Shown: positions 23,754 to 36,136 of the stretch, one piece after another | How the letters are laid out: each line of letters starts with the position of its first letter | Numbering within the stretch: position 1 is the stretch's first letter | NCBI RefSeq assembly: GCF_026745355.1 | Contig: NC_079208.1 | Span: 18,870,213-18,934,212, forward strand | Reading direction: 5' to 3' | Source: Beta vulgaris subsp. vulgaris | Lineage: Eukaryota > Streptophyta > Magnoliopsida > Caryophyllales > Amaranthaceae | DNA length: 64,000 nucleotides | Made by a program: the position numbers and the translations under genes | Notes under the pieces: model-generated | The model's database searches: none | Seen by the model: the letters and a program-made list of their open reading frames with translations, nothing else | What the model was told of the DNA's origin: nothing

Positions 23754-26203
23754 TTAATCGATATCTTCATCGGGAACTTGTAGGAACACATCCCTTTCTA
23801 TGAAAGTAACCAAAGAATCATTTAATAGTTGCTCACCCATGCTATATCGCAACTTACTTTTAACATATGTCATTTTTACTCTTTCTACACTTGCGATAGC
23901 AACAGGAAGAATCAAAATCAACTTGATAAGCCAAAATATTAGTGGATAAGTCTTATGCCTATTCGTTTCAACAAGCTTCATAAAAAGGGAATTAAGATCA
24001 TTGAAATCCCGAAATTTATTATCACTTCGAATATTTGCAATGAATATGTCAAGTTGCAATTCAAGATACATCAAACCAAGACTCGAAAATGTGGAAAGTT
24101 TAAAAAGAAGAGCAGTTATCTTTAGGAAACAAGCCATGCATGTAAGTAGCTCCACGTTTCTCTCATTAAACTAGTTCTCAAATTCTTGAAAGTGCAAATC
24201 AATCGCTCCTAAAAAATGTTAACTCGAAAATGTGGAAGTTTTATTCTTTGTTTGTTCCACCAAACGTCATGATCTTCGTTGGGAAACATAAGAAGCATCC
24301 ATAATGGGAACAACAATATCATGTTTCATGCAAACTGAATTGATCTTGTTCGAAAGAGCCTCCCAACCTTGCTCTCTCAATTTTTGCAACACAATTTTAG
24401 TGTAAGAAATAATTTCCATGGCATTTACAATATCTTGCTCTTTTCTTTGCAAAGCAACACACAAATCATTAGTGTAGCAAAAATAGTCAGCATTAAGTGT
24501 GCCATAAAAACAAAATCAAAATGTTTCTAGTGAGCCCAAAATAATTTGGGCTTTGAACTTATTTTTCGATGAACCATGTTTTCCAATTTGCACAAGTACC
24601 TCAACAACGGTAGGAAACAAGTAGATTATATTTATAAGAATTTTGTAATAAGAATCCCAATGAGTATCCTCAGGACTTTTCAAACCAAGTTCTTGATTCA
24701 ATCTCGACCCACTCTCGAGTTCCAAATTCAAGGCTTGAGCAACTTTTTTAGCTTGAATTTCTCGAGTCATTTCTCTCCTTTTACAAGAAACTCCAACTAT
24801 ATTCAACAAGTTTGCAAGTATCTCAAAGAGCCAACCACGACTATCATTCTTTTTAGCAACGACTACTAGAGTTAATTGAAGTTGATGAGCAAAATAATGT
24901 ACGTAGTAGGCTTTAGGAGTATCATTCATAATCAAAGTTTTAAGACCAATTATTTCACCCTTCATATTAGTAGCCCCATTATACCCTGGCCCTCGCGTCA
25001 TAGATGGACTCAATGAATGATCCATAAGCAAAGTCATAATTGCTTCTTTAAGTGACAAAATCGTGGTTCACGACAATGAATAATTCCCAAAAATCTCTCC
25101 ACCACCTTCCCCAATTTTCTATAAACATATCGCAAAACAAGAACTAATTGTTCCTTTTGAGACACATCACTTGACTCATCGGCTAATATACCAAAGTAGT
25201 CATCACTAAGCTCTTCAATTATGGATTTAGTTGTTTCTTTTGCACAACAATTAATAATGTCTTTTTGAATATTGTGAAAAGTGATTTGATTATTTTTTGG
25301 TGCATTTTCAAAAGTGATTTTTTTAACATCTTCACATTTTCCCCCTAGCCACATCAAAAGTTCAAGAAAGTTTCCCCTATTATAAGATTCAATACTTTCA
25401 TCATGCTAACGAAATGCCAAGCCTTGAAGCAAAAGAAATTTTAAACAAGTTAAAGGTGCTTTCAATCGAAGTTCATATTCACTTTTAACCACATCACTTG
25501 CATTTTCCATAGCAACACATATTGATTTCTCTTTGGCATATTTTAAGTTCACATATTTTTCATAAGCAATGTGCACTTTTAATTCCACCAACATGTTTCT
25601 CAAATCTATTCAGTTTATTCCATGACCTAAATCCTCCATTAACAAATGCATCACCCCCGCACAAATTTCAAAATCATTCTTGAAGAAGAAACCATCAAAG
25701 CAAAATGACGCATCCTTTTAAACATTATATTCAAGCCGATCCCATTTCTTAAACCAATTGATGTTTAAACGACGTAAACCTCCACACTCTATTTGAAGGA
25801 AGTTATGAGTTTTACGTTGACAAGGTTTTTTAAGAATATATGCTCTTCTCACCGCATTACTTTGTTTTGGAGGATAATCTATGATGTTAATTCTCTTCCC
25901 CGGATCATGAGGAAGAAAACATCATATAACCATTCTTCGTCCTCTAATGATACATTATTATTATTTGAACCACCCCTTTCCATATCATTTTCTTGACTTT
26001 GAGGGACACTTGTTGATGGGAATGAAGGGGAATCATTACTTTCATTCGATATATATTCATTATGAGGTGCGGGTAAAGAGAAACAATTACCTTCCGATGA
26101 TCTTTTTTTTTTTTTAGAATGAATTGTCGAAGATCGGGTCACTTAACTTGCTTTCCCTTGGATTTACTTGACTTGGGTGTATCATTTGTCATTTTCTAAT
26201 TCA
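23754..26203 (-). pseudogene. hAT transposase (TTF zinc finger, DUF4371, hATC), broken
   Basis: From high to low coordinates: a Lys/Ser-rich start near 26200 and 25879-26142; a TTF-type zinc-finger region at about 25600-25800 (WFKKWDRLEYN readable); DUF4371-like core at 25034-25357 (ILADESSDVSQKEQLVLVLR) and 24516-25058 (GPGYNGATNMKGEI, then YYVHYFAHQLQLTLV); and the hATC dimerisation domain at 23754-24155 (LPVAIASVERVKMTYVKSKL). The role is cut-and-paste transposition. About six frame changes or stops separate the parts, so it is not functional. It resembles plant proteins often labelled zinc finger MYM-type 1-like. Confidence 0.87.
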
Positions 26204-26737
26204 AAATTCATAAAGTTAATTGTCAATTTCAATAAACAAACCCTAACTAATCAATGTACACATTCAACAATTTACATCTAATATTCAATTAGTCTAAGAA
26301 TTTAACATATATAAATTTATGAAAGTTAGAAAATATGAAACTAAACAACAAAATAAAAACTTAACAACTTAGTGGTTCAAATCAATGGAGGAAAACTGAA
26401 CTGGGTCGGCGAAGTGCCGAAGTCGAACTTCGAAGTTCAAATTGAAGGCTTTGGTGGTCGGCGTCTCGAGTTCGGTCGGCAGTCGGCGGTGGTTCGAGAC
26501 TGTTCAGTGGTCGACTTCTTCGAGTCACTGGAGATCTGAGAGGAGAGAGAATTAGAGGAGCAAAGAGCACAGAGGAGAGAGGAGAGACGAGAGAGGAGCA
26601 TGAGAGTCTCAGAGAGAGGAATGAATGCGTGCCTCAGCCCCTTCGCAAAATTCCAACGTGCTTTTTTTAGGTGATATTATTTTTTAATTTGGGGATACAA
26701 TTGTACCCCTATGTACCCCTCTAGGTCCACCACATAG
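26204..26737 (-). other. 5' untranslated side of the hAT element
   Basis: This non-coding segment lies between the transposase start and the right end. An AT-rich stretch (26204-26390) is followed by a GC-richer, GAGAGA-rich stretch (26395-26640) that looks like a 5' UTR or promoter. Confidence 0.5.
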
Positions 26738-26805
26738 AAGAGGGAAACTAAAGCATGCAAAGACAACGACACCACCATCAATGATCACTACAAAAAAAAC
26801 TACAT

Positions 26806-27500
26806 ATAGAGGCAATCCAAAATTGCATCTAAATATATATTTGTAGCCTCTAATGGTGTTTAGAAGCAATTTTCTCGCTGCCTCTAATTAGTCCGTCGCT
26901 AATTATAGGTTGCCCCTAATGCCACCTTTTAGAGACAGGCAAGTTATGGTGTTGCTAATTGTTGGTTGCCCCTAATGCCATCTTTTAGAGACAGACAAGT
27001 TATGGTGTTGCTAACTGTTGGTTGCCCCTAATCCCACCTTTTTGAGGCACAAAACTTGAATTGTTGCTAAAGCCACTTACATTTAGAGGCGACCATCAGG
27101 CACTCGCTAATTATAGGTTGCCTCTAATGCCATATATTTGGGGCAGACATGTTACGTTGGTGATAAGACCATTTTATTTAGAGGCACCCATAAGTTTGTC
27201 TCTAATTTTAAGTTGCATCTAATGCAACCATAAGTCTGTCGCTAAAGGATGTTTTTAGATGCAACAACAACTAGAATTTCCACATTTTCGACAATTTTTT
27301 TGGGATTTTTTGACGTTTATAAGCATCGAAATAAAAAATTATCGACTCCCTAAAGGAGCAGCGAACATTTAGCCACCGATAATTAACGACACTCATAGGC
27401 TTCGAAAATGTTGAGGCTTTTTAGCATCATTGCAATTGAATATGTCGCAATTTGAAGCTACTATATAGACACTTGTAAGCGTCAACATTGTGTTATTAGT
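26806..27500. repeat. left subterminal repeats of the large CACTA element
   Basis: Words such as GTTGCCCCTAATGCCACC and TTTTAGAGACAGGCAAG recur with a period near 58 bases at about 26908, 26967 and 27021, then more loosely to 27250. They match the motif of the right-hand array in inverted orientation, as expected for transposase-binding sites. Confidence 0.8.
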
Positions 27501-28029
27501 AAAGTAACAATTACAAGCACATTCTTACATCAACAAAAAAAAAGGTTATAAATTAATAAAGGAAACTAGAAGTATAATCTTATTACTAACAATTTTGACG
27601 AATTGATACAAACATTCATAAGAGGAAATAAAAAAAAATAAAAAATATGTAGAAATTCCATCCTCAACCGACATTCAACCTTCAGTGAATCTTCAACATA
27701 AAACTTCAACTTGAACGCAATTTAATCTGCAAATCCAACCCAAAAAAAAGATCAATAATTGCAAAATGAAAAAGAACATTAATCTGGAAATTGCAAAAAC
27801 TATACCAAAAATCTATACATGTTAGTTAGCAAGTACTCCTAGGATCTCTGCAAATTGACAATGGTTTCTAAACTTCAATGGTAGGGTAATTTCATAGACC
27901 CACGCACCTTCGTTGTCGAGGTTACTCTAACAGCACTCTGGCTGCATGTCCACACATGGAGAAATCAGTTTAGAAAATTCAATACCATTCCTTACGAATA
28001 GATCCAATCAAATACCTGTGCATTTGAAA

Positions 28030-29890
28030 TTGGAACATCAATTTTTTGTTGATCTGAAGTTATTCCCCTCCCAGTTGATAGCTCAAGAAGACCAACTGAC
28101 ACATTGTTTCTAGTAGAATCAGTCTCAAAAGTAAGTTTGCACGTTTCCTAGTCATTCTCATGGGTGATTCAGTAAATTTCCCTCGGGATACAGATGGGCT
28201 ACGAGTAATGTTTACAATTTTCTCCTCATGTTGGTCATTTCTGTTGCTAGAGTGGGGTTTCTCTTGCTGTAGCTGGCACAGTTGCTCAACCTCAGCAGAA
28301 AGCTCTCGACCTGCATATATGTGACGCAAGAGGACAGCCGTAAGTCATAACTCATGATGTACCAAAAGTATCACCCCACCACGAGGGCGTCCAGTCAAGG
28401 TATATCCAACCTTGCCCAAAAGGCCAAAACCAATTTAGACTATTAGTAGTCACAATTAAAAGTTAAGAGTACTTGTATATTGAGCTGAAATTCAAAACAA
28501 TAGAAGAAACAACAAAGTAGACAAGGCATTAATATTACGAAAGGGGGCATAAATAGTCTTAAAGCTAATATTCACGTCATACAGTTGTAACTCCCATATC
28601 TAAGTAGCTGCAAATTAACCTTGCTGCTCGCTCACATTCTGACTCTTTGTGTCGAGTTCCATTTTTCCAGATACCAATGAGCTGAGATGCACCTAGGCAT
28701 GCCTCTATAGCACGACTAACATCTGAATTTTGTAGTCACAATGATGATCCAAAGGGTATAACAAATATGATACTGTTTCATCTACTTCAAGTAATCAACC
28801 ATCACCCCTACATTCCAGATTTCATATCAGATTCCCATGACATAAAAACAGTTATCACCAAAACCAGCTAGGCACAACCTTCTTGGCATGAATAACATCC
28901 CTAATCACAATGATGGTACAAAGGGTATAACAAATATGATACTGAATCTTGAAAATCATCATGATGGAAGCATACATCCCACATTGATTGAAGCCTGCTA
29001 GTTTATAGCAATGTCTATTTAAAGGAAAAGCTACAGCAAAACGGTAAATTATTAGACTTACTCTTCTGTTTTTCCCCTCCATTAAACGTTGCTGAAAATC
29101 ATCATATTGTTGGTCTTTACCAGTTCTATAACTAAACCAAACAGTGATTACAATAGGCTTGAAAAATTAGGCACACTGAATCTTGAAAAGTTATATACCT
29201 CGACGACACAACTTCTTTCCGTAATTCATCAATATCATCACACAACCTCTTGTTTTTTGTCGTCAAATACTTTATAAGAGTCTCTGCCGCTGAAATGACA
29301 ATCAAAGTGGACATAATATGAGGAAATAACCACCTTGATCCAAGACATGCAATAGCATTTATATCTAGCACTTCTTTCCACAAACAATCAAGTAAACCTT
29401 AAAGAAGAGTGAAAATCAAGCAAAATAAACACTAATCTAAAAAAAACTCATCGAAAAACAAAAAGTTTGAATACCAGACATAAACTCCATGAATTTTACT
29501 TCTTGTTCTTGATTAACTTGATCTAACTCATGATCCTTTGCTACCTAAATTGCACACAAACACACACACACACAGAAAAACATTATTTAGGCACAAATTC
29601 GATAAAAATTTGTAGAGATCATAGGAGTACTTGCTAACTAACATGTATATTTGTTCTGCATTATCATTGTAACAAGCATCATATTAAGAACAACACTCAT
29701 AAGTTTAGCTTCTTTTTACCACGCATGATATCACAGCTGCACTAGATTTAAGATACTTTACCTGTCATTAGCCAGAGTACTCCATCTTTTAACTCCCACA
29801 ACCACAAGTGGACCAATTGGTCGTTTCTGCTCCATCGGGAAGCGAGTAACCGCAACAGAGCAAACTCCTTGTGAATTTGTTGATCCCTCT
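28030..29890 (-). pseudogene. captured multi-exon gene fragment, identity unknown
   Basis: Several minus-strand open stretches are bounded by plausible splice sites. They are: about 29768-29890 (VTRFPMEQKRPIGPLVVVG); 29465-29545 (DHELDQVNQEQEVKFMEFMS); 29192-29396 (LTTKNKRLCDDIDELRKEV); about 29040-29125 (QQYDDFQQRLMEGKNR); about 28610-28725 (SRAIEACLGASQLIGIWKNG); and 28030-28330 (ELSAEVEQLCQLQQEKPHSS). The intervening DNA is AT-rich and intron-like. The products are helical and coiled-coil-like. I do not recognise the family. All parts lie on one strand in plausible order, so they may derive from one genomic gene copy, decayed in places. Confidence 0.5.
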
Positions 29891-31218
29891 ACAAGAAAGT
29901 CCAACACCAAAGTAATCAATCAAACACTAACATCAAACAGTTCAAAATAGTCATAATTTGGGGTAAGATAATAATTTCCATGGGAATTAACTTCCCTAAA
30001 CATAGTTTGATGGCACAGAAATCCTTAAGGAAGCAAACACAAATGTACTTGAATGTTCAAAGCTCCAACCATTTAGCATACCCAACCAAGATAAATACAA
30101 TTGAGAGCAGAATTCATACTGAGAATTTTGATTCATCGATCAACTCGCCATGCATGCAACACAATTATAGTATCATAACAGCGTAAAACCAGAAGCCATT
30201 CTCAGGTTTCACACTAGCAGGGGCTTCACATTAAGGCAAGACAACAAATACTGCATATCTTGCCATCAGGTATATATCTTGTGTCCGGTTACAAAGTGAA
30301 GTATATTAGGATGCTCTTATAAAAGTTGATCTTGCTTGTAAGTTGTAACAGTCTTTCTTGACATGGATATACATACATTAAGTGGAATCTTACTTGTATA
30401 GCAATGGCACTTTTACTTGATTTGCCATGTCATTTCCTGTTAACATGTCATTATTCGATTTTGCATCATTTTTGAAGAGTGATGAATATCATGCGAGTCC
30501 AGCTAAATGGCAAAGTTTTCGCCAACTATTATCTTCCCCCACCCTTTTAAGTTGTAATGGTAATAAGAGAGCCGCTAACTTCTTTATTTTAACTTCCCAT
30601 ATGTGTAATTGATTCGTCTTGAAATGTTGAGAAAATTGGAATACGGAAAACTCTCTCCACCTAAATTTTAGAGGTAAATGTTTACAAATGGACGGAAAAC
30701 TCTCTCCACCTTAATTTTCCTTTCTAAATCCCTTGTCCAACCAAACAATGGAAAATAGTTTTCGTGAAAATCATACTCTCAGATTGTAACTATATGGGCA
30801 ACATTGCTCCATCAGCCAAAAACAGTAAGTACTAGCTATACATACTACTCAACAGCAAGCAATCGCTACAGTGAGTGATTACTAAATTAAAAACTAAGGC
30901 ATCAACATCTCATATTCCAGGTCCCATGAAACCAAAGCATCTACCACAATTCACAACTACTTTATAAACACGATAATTACGAGCTCTGATGGAAACACCA
31001 AGTATCATTCACTAGCCAACTACCCTTTCTTTTCTTCTTCTTCCATTTTTCTTTCCTTATAAGAGGCAATTCATATATAATCCATCAATTCATAGCTATA
31101 CAAAAGAAAACTCAAAGTAACAGGAAGCAACCCTAAGTTCAATTAAAGACTAATAAATAAATCAAATCTACACTATAGAAAAACAAAAAACAAGAATGAG
31201 AAAGAAGTAGAAGCATAC

Positions 31219-31620
31219 TGATGCCAGCACTTCCAGCGGAGGACGGAGTTCCGGTGGCAGCAGAATTGCCTTCAAGAGCAATAGCACCACCAAAAAGGAT
31301 CAACCTAGGCCCAATATAACCTGGACTACCTTCTTCCTCGACCGCCGGAATCGCTGTCAAAGTATGGCCGCACCTCGGCCCAGCTCCATCCTCTTTCTTA
31401 TCTATTATTGCATTTACCATCGAATAACTTGGCGCACATCGAGGCCCAACTATCTGTCCTTGCAGCTCCTGTTGCTGTTGCTGCTGTTGTTATTGCTGTC
31501 GTTGCTGTTGCTCTCCATCTTTCTCCATCGGAGAAGAAGAAGACGACAATGATGTCGTTTGAGAAGATGAAGATTGCGAAGATGAACCTTGGTCATTTCT
31601 GAATATCGAACATCCTCGCC
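31219..31620 (-). pseudogene. BSL: captured first exon of a BSL (BRI1-suppressor-like) phosphatase
   Basis: The minus-strand frame reads VNAIIDKKEDGAGPRCGHTL, then EEGSPGYIGPRLILFGGAIA and TPSSAGSAGI. This is the start of the Kelch region of plant BSL2/BSL3-type Ser/Thr phosphatases, which act in brassinosteroid signalling. Upstream is a Ser/Gln-rich N-terminus with a CAG/CAA run interrupted by a TAA stop. The exon ends at a good 5' splice site (ATCAG then GTATGC, 31213-31218 on the plus strand). No later BSL exon was found, so the Kelch repeats and phosphatase domain are missing. Identification is by recalled similarity of the motif and is firm. Confidence 0.88.
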
Positions 31621-32430
31621 CTTCTCTTCCTCTTGATTTTACTATTGCCAAAAATCCTCCCTAATTTTTGATTTCAAAGCGGAGCGACAAGGATTAGGGA
31701 ATTAGGGTTTGAGATCTGAAAAAGGAGAGAGAAAACAAGAATAGAAAGAGGAGTTAAAAATCTAGAATCGTGGCTAAGCGACCGCGCATTTCTTGTTTTT
31801 TCGGATCCAAATAAATTCAAATCACTTTAATAGCGTACATCAGTATTGCTGCACGCGAGAGTCGAAGTGCTCGGGTTGACTAACCGGAGCACTTATTCAT
31901 ATTTTTATTTTTATATATTAAGAAAAAAAATAGAGTCAAGGTATATATATATATGTGAATAGTAGCTAGCAAAATCAAAGTATTACATTTAAAAAGAAAC
32001 AAATGTGGTAGTTATCACTTGCAGAAATGGTAGTTATCACTGTTGGTGTAGAAAAGGATAGTGTTTTTATTCCTAGCTAGTAAACATGCACACCCTCGTA
32101 TATAAGAGCCTAAGAGGAAATGCAATAGCCAACAAGTACTTGCTTTAATGGTTGAAAAGGCATATCTATCTCTGTACAAGTACTCCGTTGATCAACCTAT
32201 AACGTAAAGATCTCTTTTATATTGATGTAGATATGGCCATATGGGTACAAGTCTAACTCTAAAAAGAAAAAGAAAAATTGAAAGAGGAAAACAATTGTTG
32301 CATTGCTTAAGCTTTTTTTAATCATCGACCACCTTTAAATTAAATCTAAGTTGAGGTCATTAAGCTTTATGCATTTGAAAATTGAAAATATATTATCGAC
32401 GTAAAATAAGTTAATAGTAGATTGGTTCAA
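31621..32430. other. non-coding filler in the CACTA element
   Basis: Upstream of the BSL fragment there is a GC-richer stretch to about 31900 that may be captured 5' UTR or promoter, then AT-rich DNA. No gene was seen. Confidence 0.45.
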
Positions 32431-32439
32431 GGTATATAT

Positions 32440-32960
32440 CTATGTGAATCGATAAGTTAAATCAAGACAACAATACTCCACTTAAGCTAATCGTTAACAA
32501 GTTATATTCAATTTGAAACTCATGTATCTTAGTCAAATTGAAAGAAATTGATGTTACATTAGATGTATCAACATGTAAGGTGATAAACTATTTCAAGATA
32601 ATAACAGCAGTTTTCTACTTAAGTTAATCATCTTTAAGTTGCATTCATTTCAGAACAAAAGCATCTAATTCAATTGCAACAAATTTGGAACAATGTAACT
32701 TAGCAGATCGGTTCAATATAACAATACTCCGTTTAAGTTAGTCGTCTCTAAGTTGAATTTATATTGAAACTCAAAACAACTACCTTGACAGTACCCTAAG
32801 TGTAATTCAAGATAATAACAATACCATACTTAAGTTAATCACTTTAAGTTAAATTCATCATGGAACCAAAAACATCCAATTGAGTTGCAACAGATATAGA
32901 ACATTGTAACTCAATAGATTAGTTCAACATAACAATGCTCCATTTAAGTTAATCATAACA
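32440..32960. repeat. degenerate tandem repeats of about 110-130 bp
   Basis: The phrase ACTTAAGTTAATC or a close variant followed by TTAAGTT and ATTCA recurs near 32475, 32617, 32730, 32832 and 32943. The word AACAATACTCC or a variant precedes every second copy. The copies are strongly diverged. Confidence 0.55.
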
Positions 32961-33675
32961 TATAAGGAGGTTTGTTAAATTCCTGTTTCATTTTGCACAT
33001 TAACAATATCTTAATTGATTAAATCTTATTGCTTATTAATAAGATCTTGATATGAAGCCTATAAGTATCGATCAAGAAAACCTATGGCTTAAACCTCATT
33101 GATACAATAATACATCAATATAAGTATACTGTTATACTACATTTCACGTAAATGACTCGATTATTTGCTATATAAGTAAATCTCACTACTACAAAAAAAG
33201 CTAAGGAGACCATTTATAGGAGACCTGTGAAGGTTACCAACACATTTCTTAAACATAGCAAACCACTTATTATTCAAAATCAGTCTCTTATGTTTTACTA
33301 TTTGAGTTATTGTGAAAGCTTTTGTGAGATAGGAGACTGCTTCTCAGTAAAACCGGTTTCCTTGACATGTTTCAGTTTTTTTTTGTTACAATTTCTTCAA
33401 CATAATACTAGTGTACATGCTATACACTCTGCTTATTGTGAGATAAGAGACTATTTCTAACTAAAACTGATTTCCTTGGACTAATTTAATTCATTTTTTG
33501 TAACAAAATACTATATACTATATCTATACGTGCTATTTTATTTTTTTTAGAATTGTTTTCCCTCCTTGCAGCAACAACTAAGAAGCATACCTTTTAAAAA
33601 AAACAATACCAGTTGTTTTCCCTCTCTTTAACTTCAATCTCTCCCGTCAAAAAAAAAAAACTTCATTCTCGCTAC

Positions 33676-33695
33676 CTCTCTCTCTCTCTCTCTCT
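33676..33695 (+). repeat. (CT)n microsatellite
   Basis: A CT dinucleotide run of about 20 bases lies some 45 bases upstream of the ubiquitin E2 ATG. Such runs are common in plant 5' UTRs, so it was probably captured with the gene. Confidence 0.85.
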
Positions 33696-33741
33696 TGTTT
33701 TTGCCAAATTCTAGGGTTTGCTGAGCTTCCAAGATTCTCTC

Positions 33742-33810
33742 ATGGCATCAAACCGTATCCTCAAGGAACTAAAGGATCTCATAATGATCCTCCGACTTCA
33801 TGCAGTGCTA
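33742..33810 (+). pseudogene. UBC: captured first exon of a ubiquitin-conjugating enzyme E2
   Basis: The frame starts MASNRILKELKDL, matching the start of the plant UBC8/UBC10 group, and then shifts by one base. The other frame reads DPPTSCSA, the next conserved segment, followed by a GTAAAT splice donor at 33811. E2 enzymes carry activated ubiquitin; the catalytic cysteine would lie in later exons, which were not found. Upstream DNA is UTR-like with a CT run. The indel and the missing exons make it a pseudogene. Confidence 0.82.
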
Positions 33811-36136
33811 GTAAATTCTCTATTTCTCCTCCATTTTTCGTCTTTCCTTCATCTTCAAAGTTTTTCGCTTTTATAAATTACATCTCAAATTCGATGAAAT
33901 TCGTTCCCAATTTTAGGAGAATTAGTTAAATTCATTATTTAAACTTTGTTGTCGCTGCATTATCACTTCTAGTTATATGCGAAAAACAGGTTAAATTCAT
34001 TATTGAAACTATGTTGTTGCTGCATTATCACTTCTAGTTAAATTGATTATATCTGTTTCAATGCAACAGATTTTGTTAATAAACGGTTGTCTTTGCATTG
34101 ATTAGTGAAAGTGATAATCTCTTCACAATTTGTCGTACTTTTTATGCGAAACGTTCGACATTTTCACAGTGCATCTATACTTGATCTTTCTGCCTTATTA
34201 CTTACTAGAAGAAAAATAAATAGGACACTCTATATGATTGTCTTGTATGTGAAAAAGAATGTGTTGAATGGCGTCGAGAAAATATAAAAAGAAATAGTTG
34301 AAGGAGAATGTAGAGGAGTTGACATTGGTTATGCCGCTCTGCGTTGCTTGTGCTGCATAGTTTAGTTTGAGGAAGAGTTCGTTGTCGAATTTTCTGGGTA
34401 AACCTTTTTAATCCATGTGGTCTCCTATGTCACACTAGCAATATATGTTCAGATTACTGAGCTTGGCGTGCATGTGTATCTTTGTGCTTGTGCTTGCTCT
34501 ATTGCGTGATTTACTCCTTATCTGAAAAGGTTTGCTTCTGCCTGCTTATACAGTCGACTGAGTGTGTCTTTTCCTTTTCACAGTGCTGGAGCATCTGTTG
34601 TCTAATTGAATTAGGAACACATTTTTGAGACAATGTATTCAATTTCATATTGCTTCACAGGTAACTATATTCAAGCAGCGTGCTAGTAGATTGGCATCCC
34701 TCAATGCAAAGCTGATTGGTAGAGTTTGGTGACTTCTGGTATATATATATATTGGGGTTGTTTTTCTCTCTTGAATCTACTTTAATATGTTTGTTTTTAG
34801 GTAATGATACTTATATTTAACCTTTTAGCTATGTCCAATAAGGGCTTCAGCTTGGGTAGCTTTTTGGCAATAGATTCAAAATAACTCTTAGGTAAGATGT
34901 CATTTATGGACTCCTTGTGTTATCTCGAAACTTGATTTTCAAAAATGTCCTGACATTCATGTCATGAAATGGTTTTTCAGGGTCTATGACCAGCCCTGAT
35001 GGGTTATATCTATGGGAAGTTGTGTAAATGGAGGTGGATATCTGTCCCTGGCTGCCCACCAATAGTTGAGGCCTTGCTTTATGGACTTCTGCAGCTACAG
35101 ATAGAAGAAAATTAACAAGCGCAAGGATTTACTTTACTTGTGGACCAAGTGAGCACATTCTGCTTATATTCCTTTAACATGGCTACATTTTGGCAAGATA
35201 CTAATCAGTGTAGTATATGCCGCATGTTATTGCCAAGGGTCATTCATGATATCTGAAGAAAGCCCCTTGAAATTACTCTAAAATGTGATGCCCAGTTACG
35301 GTTTTTTATTGTATCTAATGAGAGGTTTATATGTTCTTTTAGTTTTCTCAGTTCCAGATTTTTAAAAAAAATTGAAACTCTATATGTTATTTTTCTTTCT
35401 GGCTAAAGTGAAGCTATCCTTTGGTTTTGTGTCTGGGTTAAGGATGAAGAGAACCTTTGATAAAAATTCAGTCTTCTAATAAGCTTCTGAAACTTTGTAT
35501 GTTCAGTAGTATATTTTTAGGATACATTCGCTTGATCTCCTGTATTCAGTAGTTTTTTCCCCTTCCTTTTCAAGGACTTAAATTTTTGAACTTTGGTAGT
35601 TTGAAGAGAGTATTAGATTGACAACAGTAATTTCAACTATGGCCGGTATCCTTAAGGTATCCTCTACCTTTGTGCTAGTTAATAATCTCTCCTGTATGTT
35701 CCTTTTGTTTTTTTAGGAGTTCTTTCAGAATTTTTTGTTTTGGTTTTTAGATTGTTTTGTTTTTGGTTTTCAGATTTGTGAGGAGTTGTTTCAGATTGTT
35801 ATTTGTCATTTCTTTTAAGTTTGTTGTATTTTTTGGTAATTATTGTAAGACTATGATGTTTATTGAATATATGAATTTAATGGATAGTTTATTGGAGTTA
35901 TTTTTGTGTTGTAATTTTTGTTGAGAATTACTATAATATTTAAATTTCAAAAAAAAAAACTTAAGTAGTTCATCAAATGTTTGAAAAATTATATTTGAAC
36001 TCAAATTAAAGTATGTGTAAGCAACAAAATTGAAATTTATAAACTTATAGTAGTGAAATTAGTCATTACCTAACCTTGAATTTTTATGGAAGATTCAACT
36101 TTCTTCAATTTCTTTTCTCTGACTTTTGTAGTAGTG
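33811..36136 (+). other. intron-like and unassigned DNA after the E2 exon
   Basis: This is AT/T-rich sequence with intron-like character. Short stretches near 34660-34725 (VTIFKQRASRLASLNAKLIG) and 34981-35025 (SMTSPDGLYLWEVV, preceded by a TTTTTCAG acceptor-like site) look like exon fragments of unknown genes. No further E2 exon was recognised. Confidence 0.4.

Larger units (their letters stand above)
23576..26737 (-). mobile_element. hAT transposon with DUF4371/hATC-type transposase
   Basis: The left end CAGTGGCGGGACC and the inverted right end CTATGTGGTGGACC are diverged terminal repeats. Flanking octamers AAGAGCCA (23568-23575) and AAGAGGGA (26738-26745) match at six of eight positions, fitting an aged 8-bp hAT target duplication. 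The interior codes for a hAT-type transposase on the minus strand. The ends are less certain than the gene. Confidence 0.75.
33184..36136. mobile_element. possible inner element with CACTACTACAAAA ends
   Basis: CACTACTACAAAA begins at 33184 and its exact inverse TTTTGTAGTAGTG ends at 36136. Near the left end, GGAGACC and GAGATAGGAGACTG-like words recur at about 33204-33460. Flanking trinucleotides differ (TCT and AAA), so insertion as one unit is not proven. The ubiquitin E2 fragment lies inside. It could be a second gene-carrying CACTA element nested in the large one, or two unrelated ends. Confidence 0.4.

Noticed and set aside
31364..31602. Leu/Arg-rich plus-strand frames
   Set aside because: They are the antisense of the Gln-rich part of the BSL exon; low-complexity codons keep the complement open.
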